From NCBI GenBank assembly GCA_027531255.1, contig JAPZRU010000007.1:248001-312000 (forward strand): DNA of 64,000 nucleotides. Direction: 5' to 3'. This document shows, piece by piece, positions 27,103 to 35,292 of this stretch. The notes under the pieces are model-generated. The model was not told where the DNA came from and made no database searches. It was given only the letters and a program-made list of their open reading frames with translations. Numbering within the stretch: the stretch's first letter is position 1; each line of letters starts with the position of its first letter. The DNA is from Steroidobacteraceae bacterium (lineage in GTDB: Bacteria; Pseudomonadota; Gammaproteobacteria; Steroidobacterales; Steroidobacteraceae). The position numbers were made by a program, and so were the translations under genes.

Positions 27103-29082
27103 TCAGCCCGCCAGCAGCACCGCTTCCGCGTGCTCGAGCGCCTCGGGGGTGCCGTAGACCACGACGACGTCGCCTTCGCGGAGCACCGTCTCGGGCCCGG
27201 GGTCCCGGCCCACGATGCCCTCGCGGCGCACCGCGGTGAAGCTGACCTCGGCCCCGCGCGCCCGCACGTCCGCGAGCGAGCGCCCGACCGACCATGCGCC
27301 CGGCGGCAGCGTCACCGTCTTCAGTTCCTCGCGCAGCGCGTGCCGCTCGTCGAAGAGCGACGCGTCCCCGCGCCGGAACACCGTGCGTAACGTGCCGTAG
27401 CGCTCCGCGCGGATGTCGCCGACGGTCTTCACCACGCGCGACATCGGCGTGTGCAGGAACAGCAGCACGTGCGAGACCAGCATCAGGCTCGCCTCCAGCG
27501 TCTCGGGAACCACCTCGGTGGCGCCGACGCGCGTCAGCTCCTCGAGCCGGGAGTCGTCGGCGGTACGGACGAGGATCGGGACGTCGGCGCGCAGGCGCCG
27601 CACCGCGCGCACGATGCCGATCGACGTCGCCGGGTCCGCGAACGTGACGACCACCACGCTGGCCGCGTCGAGGCCGACCGACTGCAGGAGCTGCTCGTCC
27701 GCCGCGTCGCCGAACACGACCGGGTCTCCGGCCGCGCGGGCGGTGCGGATCCGGAACGGGTCGAGGTCCATCGCGATGAACTCGTGCCCCTGCCGCTCCA
27801 GCACGCGCGCGATGTTCTGGCCGACGCGGCCGTAGCCGCAGAGGATCACGTGCTCGCGCTTCGCGAGCGCCTCGTCGACGACGGCGTCGCGGGCCGGCGC
27901 GGCCTGGGCGGGCTTCCGCTCGCGCAGGATCCACCGCGCGATCTTCTTGTTGTGGCGGATCACGAACGGCGACAGCACCATGCTGACCGTGATCGCCGCG
28001 AGCAGCGGCTGGACGATCTCGGCGCCGGTGCGGCTCTTGATGAGCAGCGCGAGCAGCGCGAACCCGAACTCGCCGCCGGCCGACAGCGCGAGCCCGGTGC
28101 GGAGCGACTTGAACCAGTCGCCGGAGAAGCGGCGCGCCACGATCGCGACGACGGCCGTCTTGAGGACGAACAGCCCGACCACGAGCGCGGAGATCAGCCA
28201 GAAATCGCGCCCGAGCAGCTGCAGGTCGAGCAGCATCCCGATGGTGATGAAGAAGAGGCCGAGCAGCACGTCCCGGAAGGGGCGGATCACGGACTCGACC
28301 TGGTGCCGGTACTCGGTCTCGGCGAGCAGCATGCCCGCGAGGAACGCGCCGAGCGCGAGCGACAGGCCGACCGCGTGGGTGGCCCAGGCGGCGGCGAGTG
28401 CGACCAGCAGCACCGCGAGGGTGAAGAGTTCGAGACTGCGCGCTCGCGCGATCTCGAAGAACAGCGGGCGCATCAGCCAGCGGCCGGCCGCCAGCACGAT
28501 CCCGAGCGCGGCCAGGCCCTTCACCAGGGCGAGCGCGACGTCCACGGGTTCGTACCGGCCGCCGTCGCCGCGCACGACCGCGGTCGCGACCGCCAGGAAG
28601 GCCACGAACACGAGGTCCTGGAACAGCAGCACGCTGAGCGACAGGCGGCCGTGCGTGCGGTTGATCTCGGCCTGCTCGGTGAGCTGCTGGACGACTATCG
28701 CGGTGGACGACATCGCGATGGCGCCGCCGACCACGAACGCGACCGCCGGCGGCGCACCCATGGCCACCGCGACCGCGCCGGCGAAGAGCGTCGTGACGCC
28801 GACCTGCAGCGAGCCGAGCCCGAACACCTCGCCGCGCATCGCGAGCATGCGAGGCAGCGAGAACTCGAGGCCGAGCGTGAACAGCAGGAACACGACGCCG
28901 AGCTCGGCGAGGAACGTGGTAGTCGCGGAATCGGCGACGAGGCCGAGCGCGTGGGGGCCGAGCGCCATGCCGACCGCGAGGTAGCCGAGGATCGGCGGCA
29001 GGTCCAGCCGGCGCATCGCGGCGACCACGGCGACGACCGCGGCCAGCAGCATCAGCACCGTTCCGAGGCCTTCCGGTCCCAT
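27103..29082 (-). CDS. CPA2-family monovalent cation:proton antiporter (KefB/KefC-like)
   Basis: A 659-residue protein. Residues ~5-380 hold about 12 membrane helices of the Na+/H+ exchanger fold, including LPPILGYLAVGMALGPHALG and the STAIVVQQL ion-site helix. An RCK/TrkA-N domain follows from ~412 (VILCGYGRVGQNIARVLE, NAD-binding), then a TrkA-C domain over the last ~85 residues (WSVGRSLADVRARGAEVSF). Such proteins exchange K+ or Na+ for H+ and are gated by nucleotides or glutathione conjugates. ATG at 29082. No KefF/KefG-like partner is adjacent. Confidence 0.92.
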   Translation of the reverse strand: MGPEGLGTVLMLLAAVVAVVAAMRRLDLPPILGYLAVGMALGPHALGLVADSATTTFLAELGVVFLLFTLGLEFSLPRMLAMRGEVFGLGSLQVGVTTLFAGAVAVAMGAPPAVAFVVGGAIAMSSTAIVVQQLTEQAEINRTHGRLSLSVLLFQDLVFVAFLAVATAVVRGDGGRYEPVDVALALVKGLAALGIVLAAGRWLMRPLFFEIARARSLELFTLAVLLVALAAAWATHAVGLSLALGAFLAGMLLAETEYRHQVESVIRPFRDVLLGLFFITIGMLLDLQLLGRDFWLISALVVGLFVLKTAVVAIVARRFSGDWFKSLRTGLALSAGGEFGFALLALLIKSRTGAEIVQPLLAAITVSMVLSPFVIRHNKKIARWILRERKPAQAAPARDAVVDEALAKREHVILCGYGRVGQNIARVLERQGHEFIAMDLDPFRIRTARAAGDPVVFGDAADEQLLQSVGLDAASVVVVTFADPATSIGIVRAVRRLRADVPILVRTADDSRLEELTRVGATEVVPETLEASLMLVSHVLLFLHTPMSRVVKTVGDIRAERYGTLRTVFRRGDASLFDERHALREELKTVTLPPGAWSVGRSLADVRARGAEVSFTAVRREGIVGRDPGPETVLREGDVVVVYGTPEALEHAEAVLLAG

Positions 29083-29204
29083 CGTCCGCCCTTCCCCCGT
29101 CGACGTCCCATGCTGAGGGACGTGCCCCCGGGAGGCAACGCGCGATTGCCGAAGCGCGGGTGGCCCCTGCTAGCATGGGCGGACCCGCCCGCAGGAGTAA
29201 TTCG

Positions 29205-29450
29205 ATGAGCACCCCGACCGTCGCCAGCCGTACGCCCTTCGCCGTCGACGTCGAGGCCGGCAGGACCTACTGGTGGTGCACCTGTGGCCGGTCCGCGAAG
29301 CAGCCGTTCTGCGACGGCTCCCACAAGGGCTCGGCGTTCACGCCGCTGCAGTATCAGCCGCAGTCGGCGGGCAAGCTGTGGTTCTGCGGGTGCAAGGCCA
29401 CCTCGAACCCGCCGCTCTGCGACGGCAGCCACAAGAAGCTGGTGCCGTAG
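29205..29450 (+). CDS. Double-CDGSH iron-sulfur protein
   Basis: An 81-residue protein with two complete CDGSH [2Fe-2S] motifs: CTCGRSAKQPFCDGSH and CGCKATSNPPLCDGSH, each C-x-C-x2-(S/T)-x3-P-x-C-D-G-S-H. Tandem motifs on one chain are typical of the class related to mitochondrial MiNT/CISD3. Bacterial members carry redox-active, pH-sensitive clusters; roles in iron or redox balance are proposed but unproven. ATG 29205 is chosen because AGGAG is 8 bases upstream; a longer frame from 29160 lacks a site. It is divergent from the antiporter. Confidence 0.93.
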   Translation: MSTPTVASRTPFAVDVEAGRTYWWCTCGRSAKQPFCDGSHKGSAFTPLQYQPQSAGKLWFCGCKATSNPPLCDGSHKKLVP

Positions 29451-29538
29451 CCCGCCGCGCCGCCGGCCCGGCACGTGGCGGGCCTGCCGGTATCGACGGC
29501 GCGCGCCGGTCGTGCGCCGCCTTCACGGGCCAACCCCG

Positions 29539-30642
29539 ATGTTCCTCGAGGTCACGCACAGGGACGGCGAGCGCGAGCTGAGGCCGCGGGGTCACTGGCG
29601 CGCCGAACACGCCCCGCAGCTGGCTCGCGAGGTCGACGAGTTCCAGCCCGGCGCGGGACGCATCGTGCTCGACGCCGCCCAGCTTGAATCCCTCGATCTC
29701 ACGGGGGCGTTCTTCCTGCGCAGGCTCGAGCGCCGCCTCGCGGTCGAGGGCGTCGAGGTCCGCTGGGCGAGCCCGCGTCCCGAGCCGCTCGAGTTCGAGA
29801 GCGGCGTGGTCGGCGACGAGCTGCCGGCGCCGAGACCCGAGAACCCGCACCCGCCGATCGGCCAGGTCGGCCGCTGGGCCGTCGAGCGTGGACTCGAGGC
29901 ACGCGGCGCCATCGCGTTCCTCGGGAGCGTCTGCCTGGTGTTCGCCGGTGCCGTGGCCCGGCCGAAGCGCTTCCGCGCCGCCTCGATCGTGCGGCACGTG
30001 TACGAGACCGGCCTGCAGGCGGTGCCGATCGTCGCGCTGATCGCCTTCCTGATCAGCGTGATCATCGCCTACATCGGTGCGCAGCAGCTGCGCCAGTACG
30101 GCGGCGAGATCTTCGTCGTCGACCTGGTCACGCTCGCGGTGCTGCGCGAACTCGGCGTGCTGCTGACCGCCATCATCGTGGCCGGCCGCTCGGGCAGCGC
30201 CTTCGCCGCCGAGATCGGCGTGATGCGCCTGAACGACGAGGTGGACGCGCTGCGCGCGATCGGCCTGAACGTGGTCGAGGTGCTGGTTCTGCCGCGGATC
30301 GTCGGCCTCGTGATCGCGCTGCCGATGCTGACGATCGTCGCGGACGCGATGGGTCTCGCCGGCGGTGCGGTGCTGTCGTTCCTGCTGCTCGACATCCCGT
30401 TCAACCAGTTCCTGGCGCGCATGCAGGAGGCGATCATGCCGACCACGTTCTGGGCCGGCCTGCTCAAGGCGCCCGTGTTCGCGTTCGTGATCGCGCTGAT
30501 CGGCACCTACCGGGGGATGCAGGTGCGCGAGTCCTCGCGCGAGCTGGGGCGCCTGACCACGGTCGCGGTGGTGCAGTCGATCTTCATGGTGATCTTCGTC
30601 AACGCGATCTTCGCGGTCGCGTACTGGCAGCTGGACTTCTGA
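29539..30642 (+). CDS. mlaE: MlaE-family lipid ABC permease with fused N-terminal STAS-like domain
   Basis: A 367-residue protein. Residues ~1-95 look like a STAS domain (alternating strands, LDAAQLESLDLTGAFFLRRLE), the role filled by separate MlaB in E. coli. Residues ~115-367 are the MlaE permease with about five helices and family motifs (QLRQYGGEIFVVDLVTLAVLREL in part, AGRSGSAFAAEIGVM, RDEVDALRAIG-like NDEVDALRAIGLN). It moves phospholipids between the membranes with MlaF and MlaD. The stop overlaps the ATPase start (TGATG). Confidence 0.92.
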   Translation: MFLEVTHRDGERELRPRGHWRAEHAPQLAREVDEFQPGAGRIVLDAAQLESLDLTGAFFLRRLERRLAVEGVEVRWASPRPEPLEFESGVVGDELPAPRPENPHPPIGQVGRWAVERGLEARGAIAFLGSVCLVFAGAVARPKRFRAASIVRHVYETGLQAVPIVALIAFLISVIIAYIGAQQLRQYGGEIFVVDLVTLAVLRELGVLLTAIIVAGRSGSAFAAEIGVMRLNDEVDALRAIGLNVVEVLVLPRIVGLVIALPMLTIVADAMGLAGGAVLSFLLLDIPFNQFLARMQEAIMPTTFWAGLLKAPVFAFVIALIGTYRGMQVRESSRELGRLTTVAVVQSIFMVIFVNAIFAVAYWQLDF

Positions 30643-31508
30643 TGGCCGACCTGCACCCGCCGCCGCCGTGCCCGCCGGGGACCGAGCCGCTGGTCGCGGT
30701 GCGCGGCATCGTGAACAGCTTCGGCGCGCAGGTGGTGCACGACGGGCTCGACATGGACGTGATGCCCGGTGAGATCTTCGGGATCGTCGGTGGCAGCGGC
30801 AGCGGCAAGTCCGTGTTGCTGAACACGATCCTTGGGCTGCGGACGCCGCAGGCCGGCCAGGTGCGCCTCGAGGGCCGCGACCTCACGAAGCTGGGTCCGG
30901 CGGAGCTGCGCGCGGTGAAGCGGCGCTACGGCGTCACGTTCCAGCACGGCGCGCTGTTCACCGCGTTCACCGTCGCCGAGAACGTGAAGCTGCCGATCGC
31001 GGAGTCGCTCGCTCTGCCCGAGGACGTGCTCGACGGGCTCGCGCACCAGAAGATCCGGCTGGTCGGCCTGCCGGCCGAGGCCGCGCACAAGTACCCGTCG
31101 CAGCTGTCCGGCGGCATGGTGAAGCGTGCGGCGCTGGCGCGCGCGCTCGCGCTCGATCCGCCGCTCCTGTTCCTCGACGAGCCGACCGCGGGGCTCGACC
31201 CGATCGCCGCGAGCGCGTTCGACGAGCTGCTGCTGTACCTGCAGCGCTCGTTGCGACTGACCGTCGTGATGATCACGCACGATCTGGATACCATCTACCG
31301 CACCTGCAACCGGATCGGCGTGATCGTGGACCGCCGCATGATCTCGGACACGCTGGAGAACATCGTGCAGAACCCGCACCCGTGGATCCAGGAGTACTTC
31401 CATGGCGAGCGCGGTCGCGTGCTGGAGCAGGCGCTCCGGCCGTCGGCGGTCGCGCACCGCGCACCTTCCGGCACCGGTGCGGCATCCGCCGGCGACGGGG
31501 TGCGCTGA
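30642..31508 (+). CDS. mlaF: MlaF-like ABC transporter ATP-binding protein
   Basis: A 288-residue ATPase. Walker A is GGSGSGKSVLLNTI, the signature is QLSGGMVKRAALARALAL and Walker B is LLFLDEPTAGLDP, the SGGMxKR variant being characteristic of the MlaF/Ttg2A lipid-transport clade. MITHDLDTI gives the switch histidine. It powers the permease encoded upstream, and the MCE gene starts directly after the stop. The C-terminal ~25 residues are a flexible tail. Confidence 0.95.
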   Translation: MADLHPPPPCPPGTEPLVAVRGIVNSFGAQVVHDGLDMDVMPGEIFGIVGGSGSGKSVLLNTILGLRTPQAGQVRLEGRDLTKLGPAELRAVKRRYGVTFQHGALFTAFTVAENVKLPIAESLALPEDVLDGLAHQKIRLVGLPAEAAHKYPSQLSGGMVKRAALARALALDPPLLFLDEPTAGLDPIAASAFDELLLYLQRSLRLTVVMITHDLDTIYRTCNRIGVIVDRRMISDTLENIVQNPHPWIQEYFHGERGRVLEQALRPSAVAHRAPSGTGAASAGDGVR

Positions 31509-32447
31509 ATGGAACGCGACGCGAACTACGTGGCGGTCGGCACGTTCGTGATCGTCGTGCTGGCGATGGCGACGGTCTTCGTACTCTGGTACTCGCGCGC
31601 GCAGGATCGCCGCGAGTACCAGCGCTACGAGATCTACTTCACCGGCAGCGTCAGCGGCCTGAACGAGGGCAGCACCGTGCGCTATCTCGGCGTCGGCGTC
31701 GGCCGCGTCGCCAACATCGCGCTCGACCCGCGCGCGGCGGACCGCGTGCAGGTGCTGGTCGACCTCGACGAGCAGACGCCGGTGGACCGCAATACGCTGG
31801 CGCGCCTGACGCCCCAGGGCGTCACCGGCCTGCTGTTCATCGATCTGTCGCAGGCGCCGCCGGCCGCCTCCGGCGTCAGTCCCGACGTGCCGAGCCAGCG
31901 ATACCCCGTGATCCGCTCGATGCCGTCGAACCTCGACCTGTTCCTGAGCGGCCTGCCCGAGATCATCGCGCAGGCGAACTCGGTGATCACGCAGCTCAAC
32001 GTACTCCTGTCGGACGAGAACGTCGCGGCGCTGGGCGCGACGCTCGCGAACGTGCGCGCCGCGAGCGACGCGCTGCCGGCCGCGTCCAGGGATGCGGCGA
32101 AGCTGCTGGTCGAGCTGCAGGCGGCGACGGTGGAGGCGCGGCGGGTCGCCGAGAGCGCGAACCGGCTGCTCGAGGGCGCAGGGCCCGAGGTGACGACGAC
32201 GGCGCGCCGCCTGCGCCAGACCGCGGAAGGGCTGGCCGCGACGGTCGGCCGCGTCGACGCGCTGCTGGCGCGCAACGAAGGCGACATCGACCGCTTCACG
32301 AGCCAGGGTCTCGCGGAACTGCAGCAGCTGACGGTCGAGACGCGCGACGCGATGGCGGAAGTGCGCCAGCTCGCGCGGTCGCTGCGCGCGGAGCCTTCGC
32401 AGCTCCTGTACGAGCGCGCCGCCCCCGGCGTGGAGATCGCACGATGA
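31509..32447 (+). CDS. mlaD: MlaD-family MCE-domain protein
   Basis: A 312-residue protein with one N-terminal membrane helix (residues ~9-27) and an MCE domain at ~40-115 (YEIYFTGSVSGLNEGSTVRYLGVGVGRV). The following ~190 residues are a long alpha-helical, coiled-coil-like stretch. MCE rings span the periplasm and carry lipids between the inner-membrane permease and outer-membrane partners. The ATG abuts the MlaF stop, and the gene overlaps the lipoprotein gene (ATGA). Longer than E. coli MlaD (~180), as in many other proteobacteria. Confidence 0.93.
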   Translation: MERDANYVAVGTFVIVVLAMATVFVLWYSRAQDRREYQRYEIYFTGSVSGLNEGSTVRYLGVGVGRVANIALDPRAADRVQVLVDLDEQTPVDRNTLARLTPQGVTGLLFIDLSQAPPAASGVSPDVPSQRYPVIRSMPSNLDLFLSGLPEIIAQANSVITQLNVLLSDENVAALGATLANVRAASDALPAASRDAAKLLVELQAATVEARRVAESANRLLEGAGPEVTTTARRLRQTAEGLAATVGRVDALLARNEGDIDRFTSQGLAELQQLTVETRDAMAEVRQLARSLRAEPSQLLYERAAPGVEIAR

Positions 32448-33103
32448 AGGCGTGGAGGTTGGCCGCGGTCCTGTCGTGCGCCGTGCTGGCCGGCTGCGGT
32501 GGGCTGCTGCGGAGCGACACTCCTGCGCCGCTCGCCTACCAGCTGCGCGCCGGCGGGGGCAGCGCGCTCTCGCCCACCGTCGCGATCGATCTCGCGGTGC
32601 TGCGGCCGCTCGCGCGCCCGGGACTCGATTCCGACGCGATCGCGGTGTGGCTGCCGGATCGCCGCTTCGATGCCTACGCCGCGAGCCGCTGGAGCGCACC
32701 GCTGCCGGATCTCGTGCAGTCGCTGCTGCTCGACGACTTCCGCGCACGCGAGGCCTTCGAGCGAGTGCTGACGGACCGCGGCCAGTTCCGCGGTCGGTAC
32801 TGGCTGCAGACCGAGATCCGCGACTTCCAGGCCGAGTACGCGCGCGAGGGCGAAGCGCCGCGCGTGCGCGTCACCCTGCGCGGCGAGATCGGGCGCGTCG
32901 CCGAGCGGCGCGCACTCGGGTCGATCGTCGGTCGCGGCGAGGTGCAGGCTGCGAGCAATCGCCTGCGCGACGTCACGGCCGCCTTCGAGCAGGCCTACGC
33001 GCAGGCGGCCGTCACGCTCACCGCCGGCGTGCACGCGGCGGTGCTCGCCGCCGAGCGCACGTCGGCGCCCGCACCGACGCCCGAAAGCACGAAGGCCCCC
33101 TGA
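32444..33103 (+). CDS. ABC-type transport auxiliary lipoprotein (PqiC-like)
   Basis: A 219-residue lipoprotein: signal MKAWRLAAVLSCAVLAGCGG with the lipobox cysteine at 18. The mature part follows the PqiC/YmbA-like pattern, with YQL near the start, AVWLPDRRFDAYAASRWSAPLPDLVQ and a C-terminal helix after FEQAYAQA. It completes a four-gene lipid-transport operon, presumably anchoring the MCE assembly to the outer membrane. No mlaC or mlaA is adjacent. The stop lies inside the terminator hairpin. Confidence 0.9.
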   Translation: MKAWRLAAVLSCAVLAGCGGLLRSDTPAPLAYQLRAGGGSALSPTVAIDLAVLRPLARPGLDSDAIAVWLPDRRFDAYAASRWSAPLPDLVQSLLLDDFRAREAFERVLTDRGQFRGRYWLQTEIRDFQAEYAREGEAPRVRVTLRGEIGRVAERRALGSIVGRGEVQAASNRLRDVTAAFEQAYAQAAVTLTAGVHAAVLAAERTSAPAPTPESTKAP

Positions 33104-33118
33104 CGGGGGCCTTCGTGC
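33087..33118 (+). terminator. Terminator hairpin of the mla operon
   Basis: Perfect 14-bp inverted repeat (33087-33100 with 33105-33118), TGAC loop. The loop begins with the TGA stop of the lipoprotein gene. The stem is GC-rich; only CTTT follows, so termination may need the stem's strength more than a U tract. Confidence 0.8.
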
Positions 33119-33167
33119 CGCTTTCGGGGGCCGCGCGGGGCGGTGTCCCGCGTGACCCGCTCGCGGC

Positions 33168-34001
33168 TCACGGCCGGCCGGTGGTCTCGCGATCCGGCTG
33201 CCGCTGGTCGCGCCCGTTGGTGTTGTCGGGGCTGCCCTTCCTGTCGCTGGCCGACGGCCCGCGGCCCTGCGAACCGCCCAGCGCCTGCCGCGAACCCTGG
33301 CTGCCCGGCAGCTGCTTCGCATCGGCATGGTGCTCCTGCAGCACGGGCAGCGATTCCTGGATGTAGGCCGCGAGCTGCGGGTTCTTCACCGTCTTCTGCG
33401 CGCTCTGGTAGGACTGCACCGTGTCCTTGTGGCTCGTGTCCATCAGCCTGCCGTAGGCCTGGTCGAACTCCCCGGTCTTCGCGCGCTGCAGCTTGTCGAG
33501 CATCGCCTGGTGCTTCGGCATCAGTTTCTCGGGCGGCGTGATGCCGTGCGCCTGCGCGATCGACGTCAACTTCTGCGAGTTCCGCGTGTGCTCCCGCACC
33601 ATGCGCTCGGCGTAGGCCTTTGCCTGAGGATCGCGCGCCTGCTGGGCCGCCATCTTGCCGGCCTGGATCTCGAGCATGCCCGCGGACGCCGCCTCCATCA
33701 GGAACCGCCGCTCATCGCCCGTCAGCTGGCCACCGGACGCAGCGCCCATGGCGCCGCCCATGTGCGACGACGAGGAGTCCTGCATCGAGCCGGACGAACT
33801 GCCCATGCTGTCGTGCATTCCGCCGCTGGTGCCGCCCATCGAGCCCGACGAGCCGCCCGTGGAGCCGGACGAGCCGCCCGACGCCGACGAAGTGCCTGGG
33901 TTACCCGACGAACCACCCGAGCCGCCGCCCTGCGGAGCCGCGACCGCCGTCATCGCGATCAGCACTGCCGCCGCGCTCATGAAGCCGGTATCGAGTTTCA
34001 T
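33168..34001 (-). CDS. Secreted DUF4142 protein with Gly/Ser/Met-rich linker
   Basis: A 277-residue protein: signal peptide ending near AVAAPQ, then ~65 residues of Gly/Ser/Met-rich low-complexity sequence, then a DUF4142 four-helix bundle (DERRFLMEAASAGMLEIQAG, AYAERMVREHTRNSQKL, YIQESLPVLQEHHADAKQL). This ferritin-like fold occurs in periplasmic proteins of unknown function. The last ~50 residues are a polar, Asp/Arg/Gln-rich tail. Many Met and His residues in the linker could bind metal, which is only a guess. It ends ~50 bp beyond the mla terminator. Confidence 0.88.
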   Translation of the reverse strand: MKLDTGFMSAAAVLIAMTAVAAPQGGGSGGSSGNPGTSSASGGSSGSTGGSSGSMGGTSGGMHDSMGSSSGSMQDSSSSHMGGAMGAASGGQLTGDERRFLMEAASAGMLEIQAGKMAAQQARDPQAKAYAERMVREHTRNSQKLTSIAQAHGITPPEKLMPKHQAMLDKLQRAKTGEFDQAYGRLMDTSHKDTVQSYQSAQKTVKNPQLAAYIQESLPVLQEHHADAKQLPGSQGSRQALGGSQGRGPSASDRKGSPDNTNGRDQRQPDRETTGRP

Positions 34002-34163
34002 CTGCCTGCCTCGCTTCGGTGTTGAGGATTGCCGCCGTGTCCGGCGGGGACGGCACCGAAGCAAGTTGCATACCGCGCGCGCGACGCGCCGTCAGCGCGC
34101 CGCGCGGCGAGCAGCAGGGGAGTGCGAAAAGCGGCGTTCGTCGGGGAACGCCGACGCCCGAGG

Positions 34164-35063
34164 TCAGGGCGCGCGGCCTCCGAGTACCTCGACCTGGCGC
34201 TCGAACGCCGGGTAGTCGGGAAGCATGCGGCAGCGGCCGGGCATGCGGTCGAGCGGGATCGACTTCGCGGCGAGACCGCCGATCCAGATCTCGACCTGCG
34301 ACGGCGCCTGGCGCGCGAGGTCGTTGAGTTCGCGGACCGAGGTCTCGACGTTGTCGCTCAGCACGAACGACAGCGCGACCGCGGTCGCGCCCACGCGGTC
34401 GAGGTAGATCGCGAGGTCCGACGCCGGCATGTCGGGGCCGAGGTACTGGCAGCGCAGGCCGCGGCTGGCGGCGAGCAGCGCGCACATGAGGATGCCGAGC
34501 TCGTGGCGCTCGCCGGACAGCGTGGTCAGCACGAGCAGCGGACCGCTCGCGATGCGGTTGTACGTGTCGAGCACCGTGCTCACCTGCTTGCGCACGGTGC
34601 TGGTGACGATGCGCTCCTGCGCGATGTTGAGCGTGCCGGCGTGCCAGCGCTCACCGACCTCGAGCAGCACCGGCGAGAGCACCTGGCTCACGACCTCCGA
34701 CAGCGGCAGCAGCGCGAGCGCCATCGACAGCACCTGGTCGCAGTCGTCCGGCCGGTAGTTCTCGGCGGCGGCGAGTATCTGCTGCGCGAAGGACTGCGAG
34801 GCGGCGTGCTTCGCGCCCTTCAGTTCGGGTTCCTCGAGCAGCTTGCTCAGCTCCTCGTCGGAGAAGCGCGCCAGCTTCGAGATCGTGTGGCCGCGCTCGG
34901 TGGCCTCGCGCAGCTTGCGCAGGCGGATCACGTCCTCCGGCCGGTACGAGCGGCGCCCGTTCGCGTCGCGCGCGGGTTCGACGATGCGGTAGCGCCGTTC
35001 CCAGGCGCGCAGCGTCTCGATGCTGACACCCGTGGCCTGGGAGACCGCCTTGATCGTGAACAT
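34164..35063 (-). CDS. MerR-family regulator with cobalamin-binding domain (CarH/LitR-like)
   Basis: A 299-residue regulator. Residues 1-70 are a MerR winged helix (VSQATGVSIETLRAWERRYRI). A helical B12-binding cap follows (~90-170), then a cobalamin-binding Rossmann domain with the lower-ligand motif ERHELG (E-x-H-x-x-G, His187). The cap has W140-H141 and E150, but the residue after E150 is Arg151, where light-sensing CarH has His (W-x9-E-H). So it is CarH-like, yet may not be a full photoreceptor. ATG at 35063 with AGGAGAGG upstream. It is divergent from an SDR gene, with TGTAC repeats in between. Confidence 0.9.
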   Translation of the reverse strand: MFTIKAVSQATGVSIETLRAWERRYRIVEPARDANGRRSYRPEDVIRLRKLREATERGHTISKLARFSDEELSKLLEEPELKGAKHAASQSFAQQILAAAENYRPDDCDQVLSMALALLPLSEVVSQVLSPVLLEVGERWHAGTLNIAQERIVTSTVRKQVSTVLDTYNRIASGPLLVLTTLSGERHELGILMCALLAASRGLRCQYLGPDMPASDLAIYLDRVGATAVALSFVLSDNVETSVRELNDLARQAPSQVEIWIGGLAAKSIPLDRMPGRCRMLPDYPAFERQVEVLGGRAP

Positions 35064-35092
35064 GGGACGCGCACCTCTCCTGACGATCTCGG

Positions 35093-35163
35093 ATTCTTGT
35101 ACAACTCGTGTCCACCTGCAAGCTGTACGATTGCTTGACGAAGCTGTACGGATCCTGTAGCCT
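35093..35163. promoter_or_regulatory. Divergent promoter region with three TGTAC repeats
   Basis: TGTAC occurs at 35098-35102 (inside palindromic TTGTACAA), 35124-35128 and 35145-35149; the last two sit in identical AGCTGTACG blocks exactly 21 bp (two helical turns) apart. A plus-strand promoter candidate is TTGACG (35135-35140), 17 bases, TAGCCT (35158-35163). A minus-strand candidate for the MerR gene is TTGCAG (35121-35116), 17 bases, AAGAAT (35098-35093). The repeats overlap both, fitting binding by the adjacent MerR protein. Confidence 0.55.
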
Positions 35164-35206
35164 CTTGCCCTTCAATTCTTGTCTTCCGACGAGTGACCCC
35201 CGTTTG

Positions 35207-35236
35207 AGGCGGACCCGCAAGAGTCCGCCTTTTTTC
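35207..35236 (+). terminator. Rho-independent terminator between the promoter and the SDR gene
   Basis: 8-bp stem (AGGCGGAC 35207-35214 with GTCCGCCT 35223-35230), 8-base loop, then six T from 35230 to 35235. The T tract places it on the plus strand. No gene ends here, so it must end a short leader or small RNA of about 65-70 bases started near 35170. Confidence 0.75.
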
Positions 35237-35292
35237 TTGCCCGAGTGATCAACTCGTTGCTTTGAAACGGATTTCCTCAGATCAACGAACCG

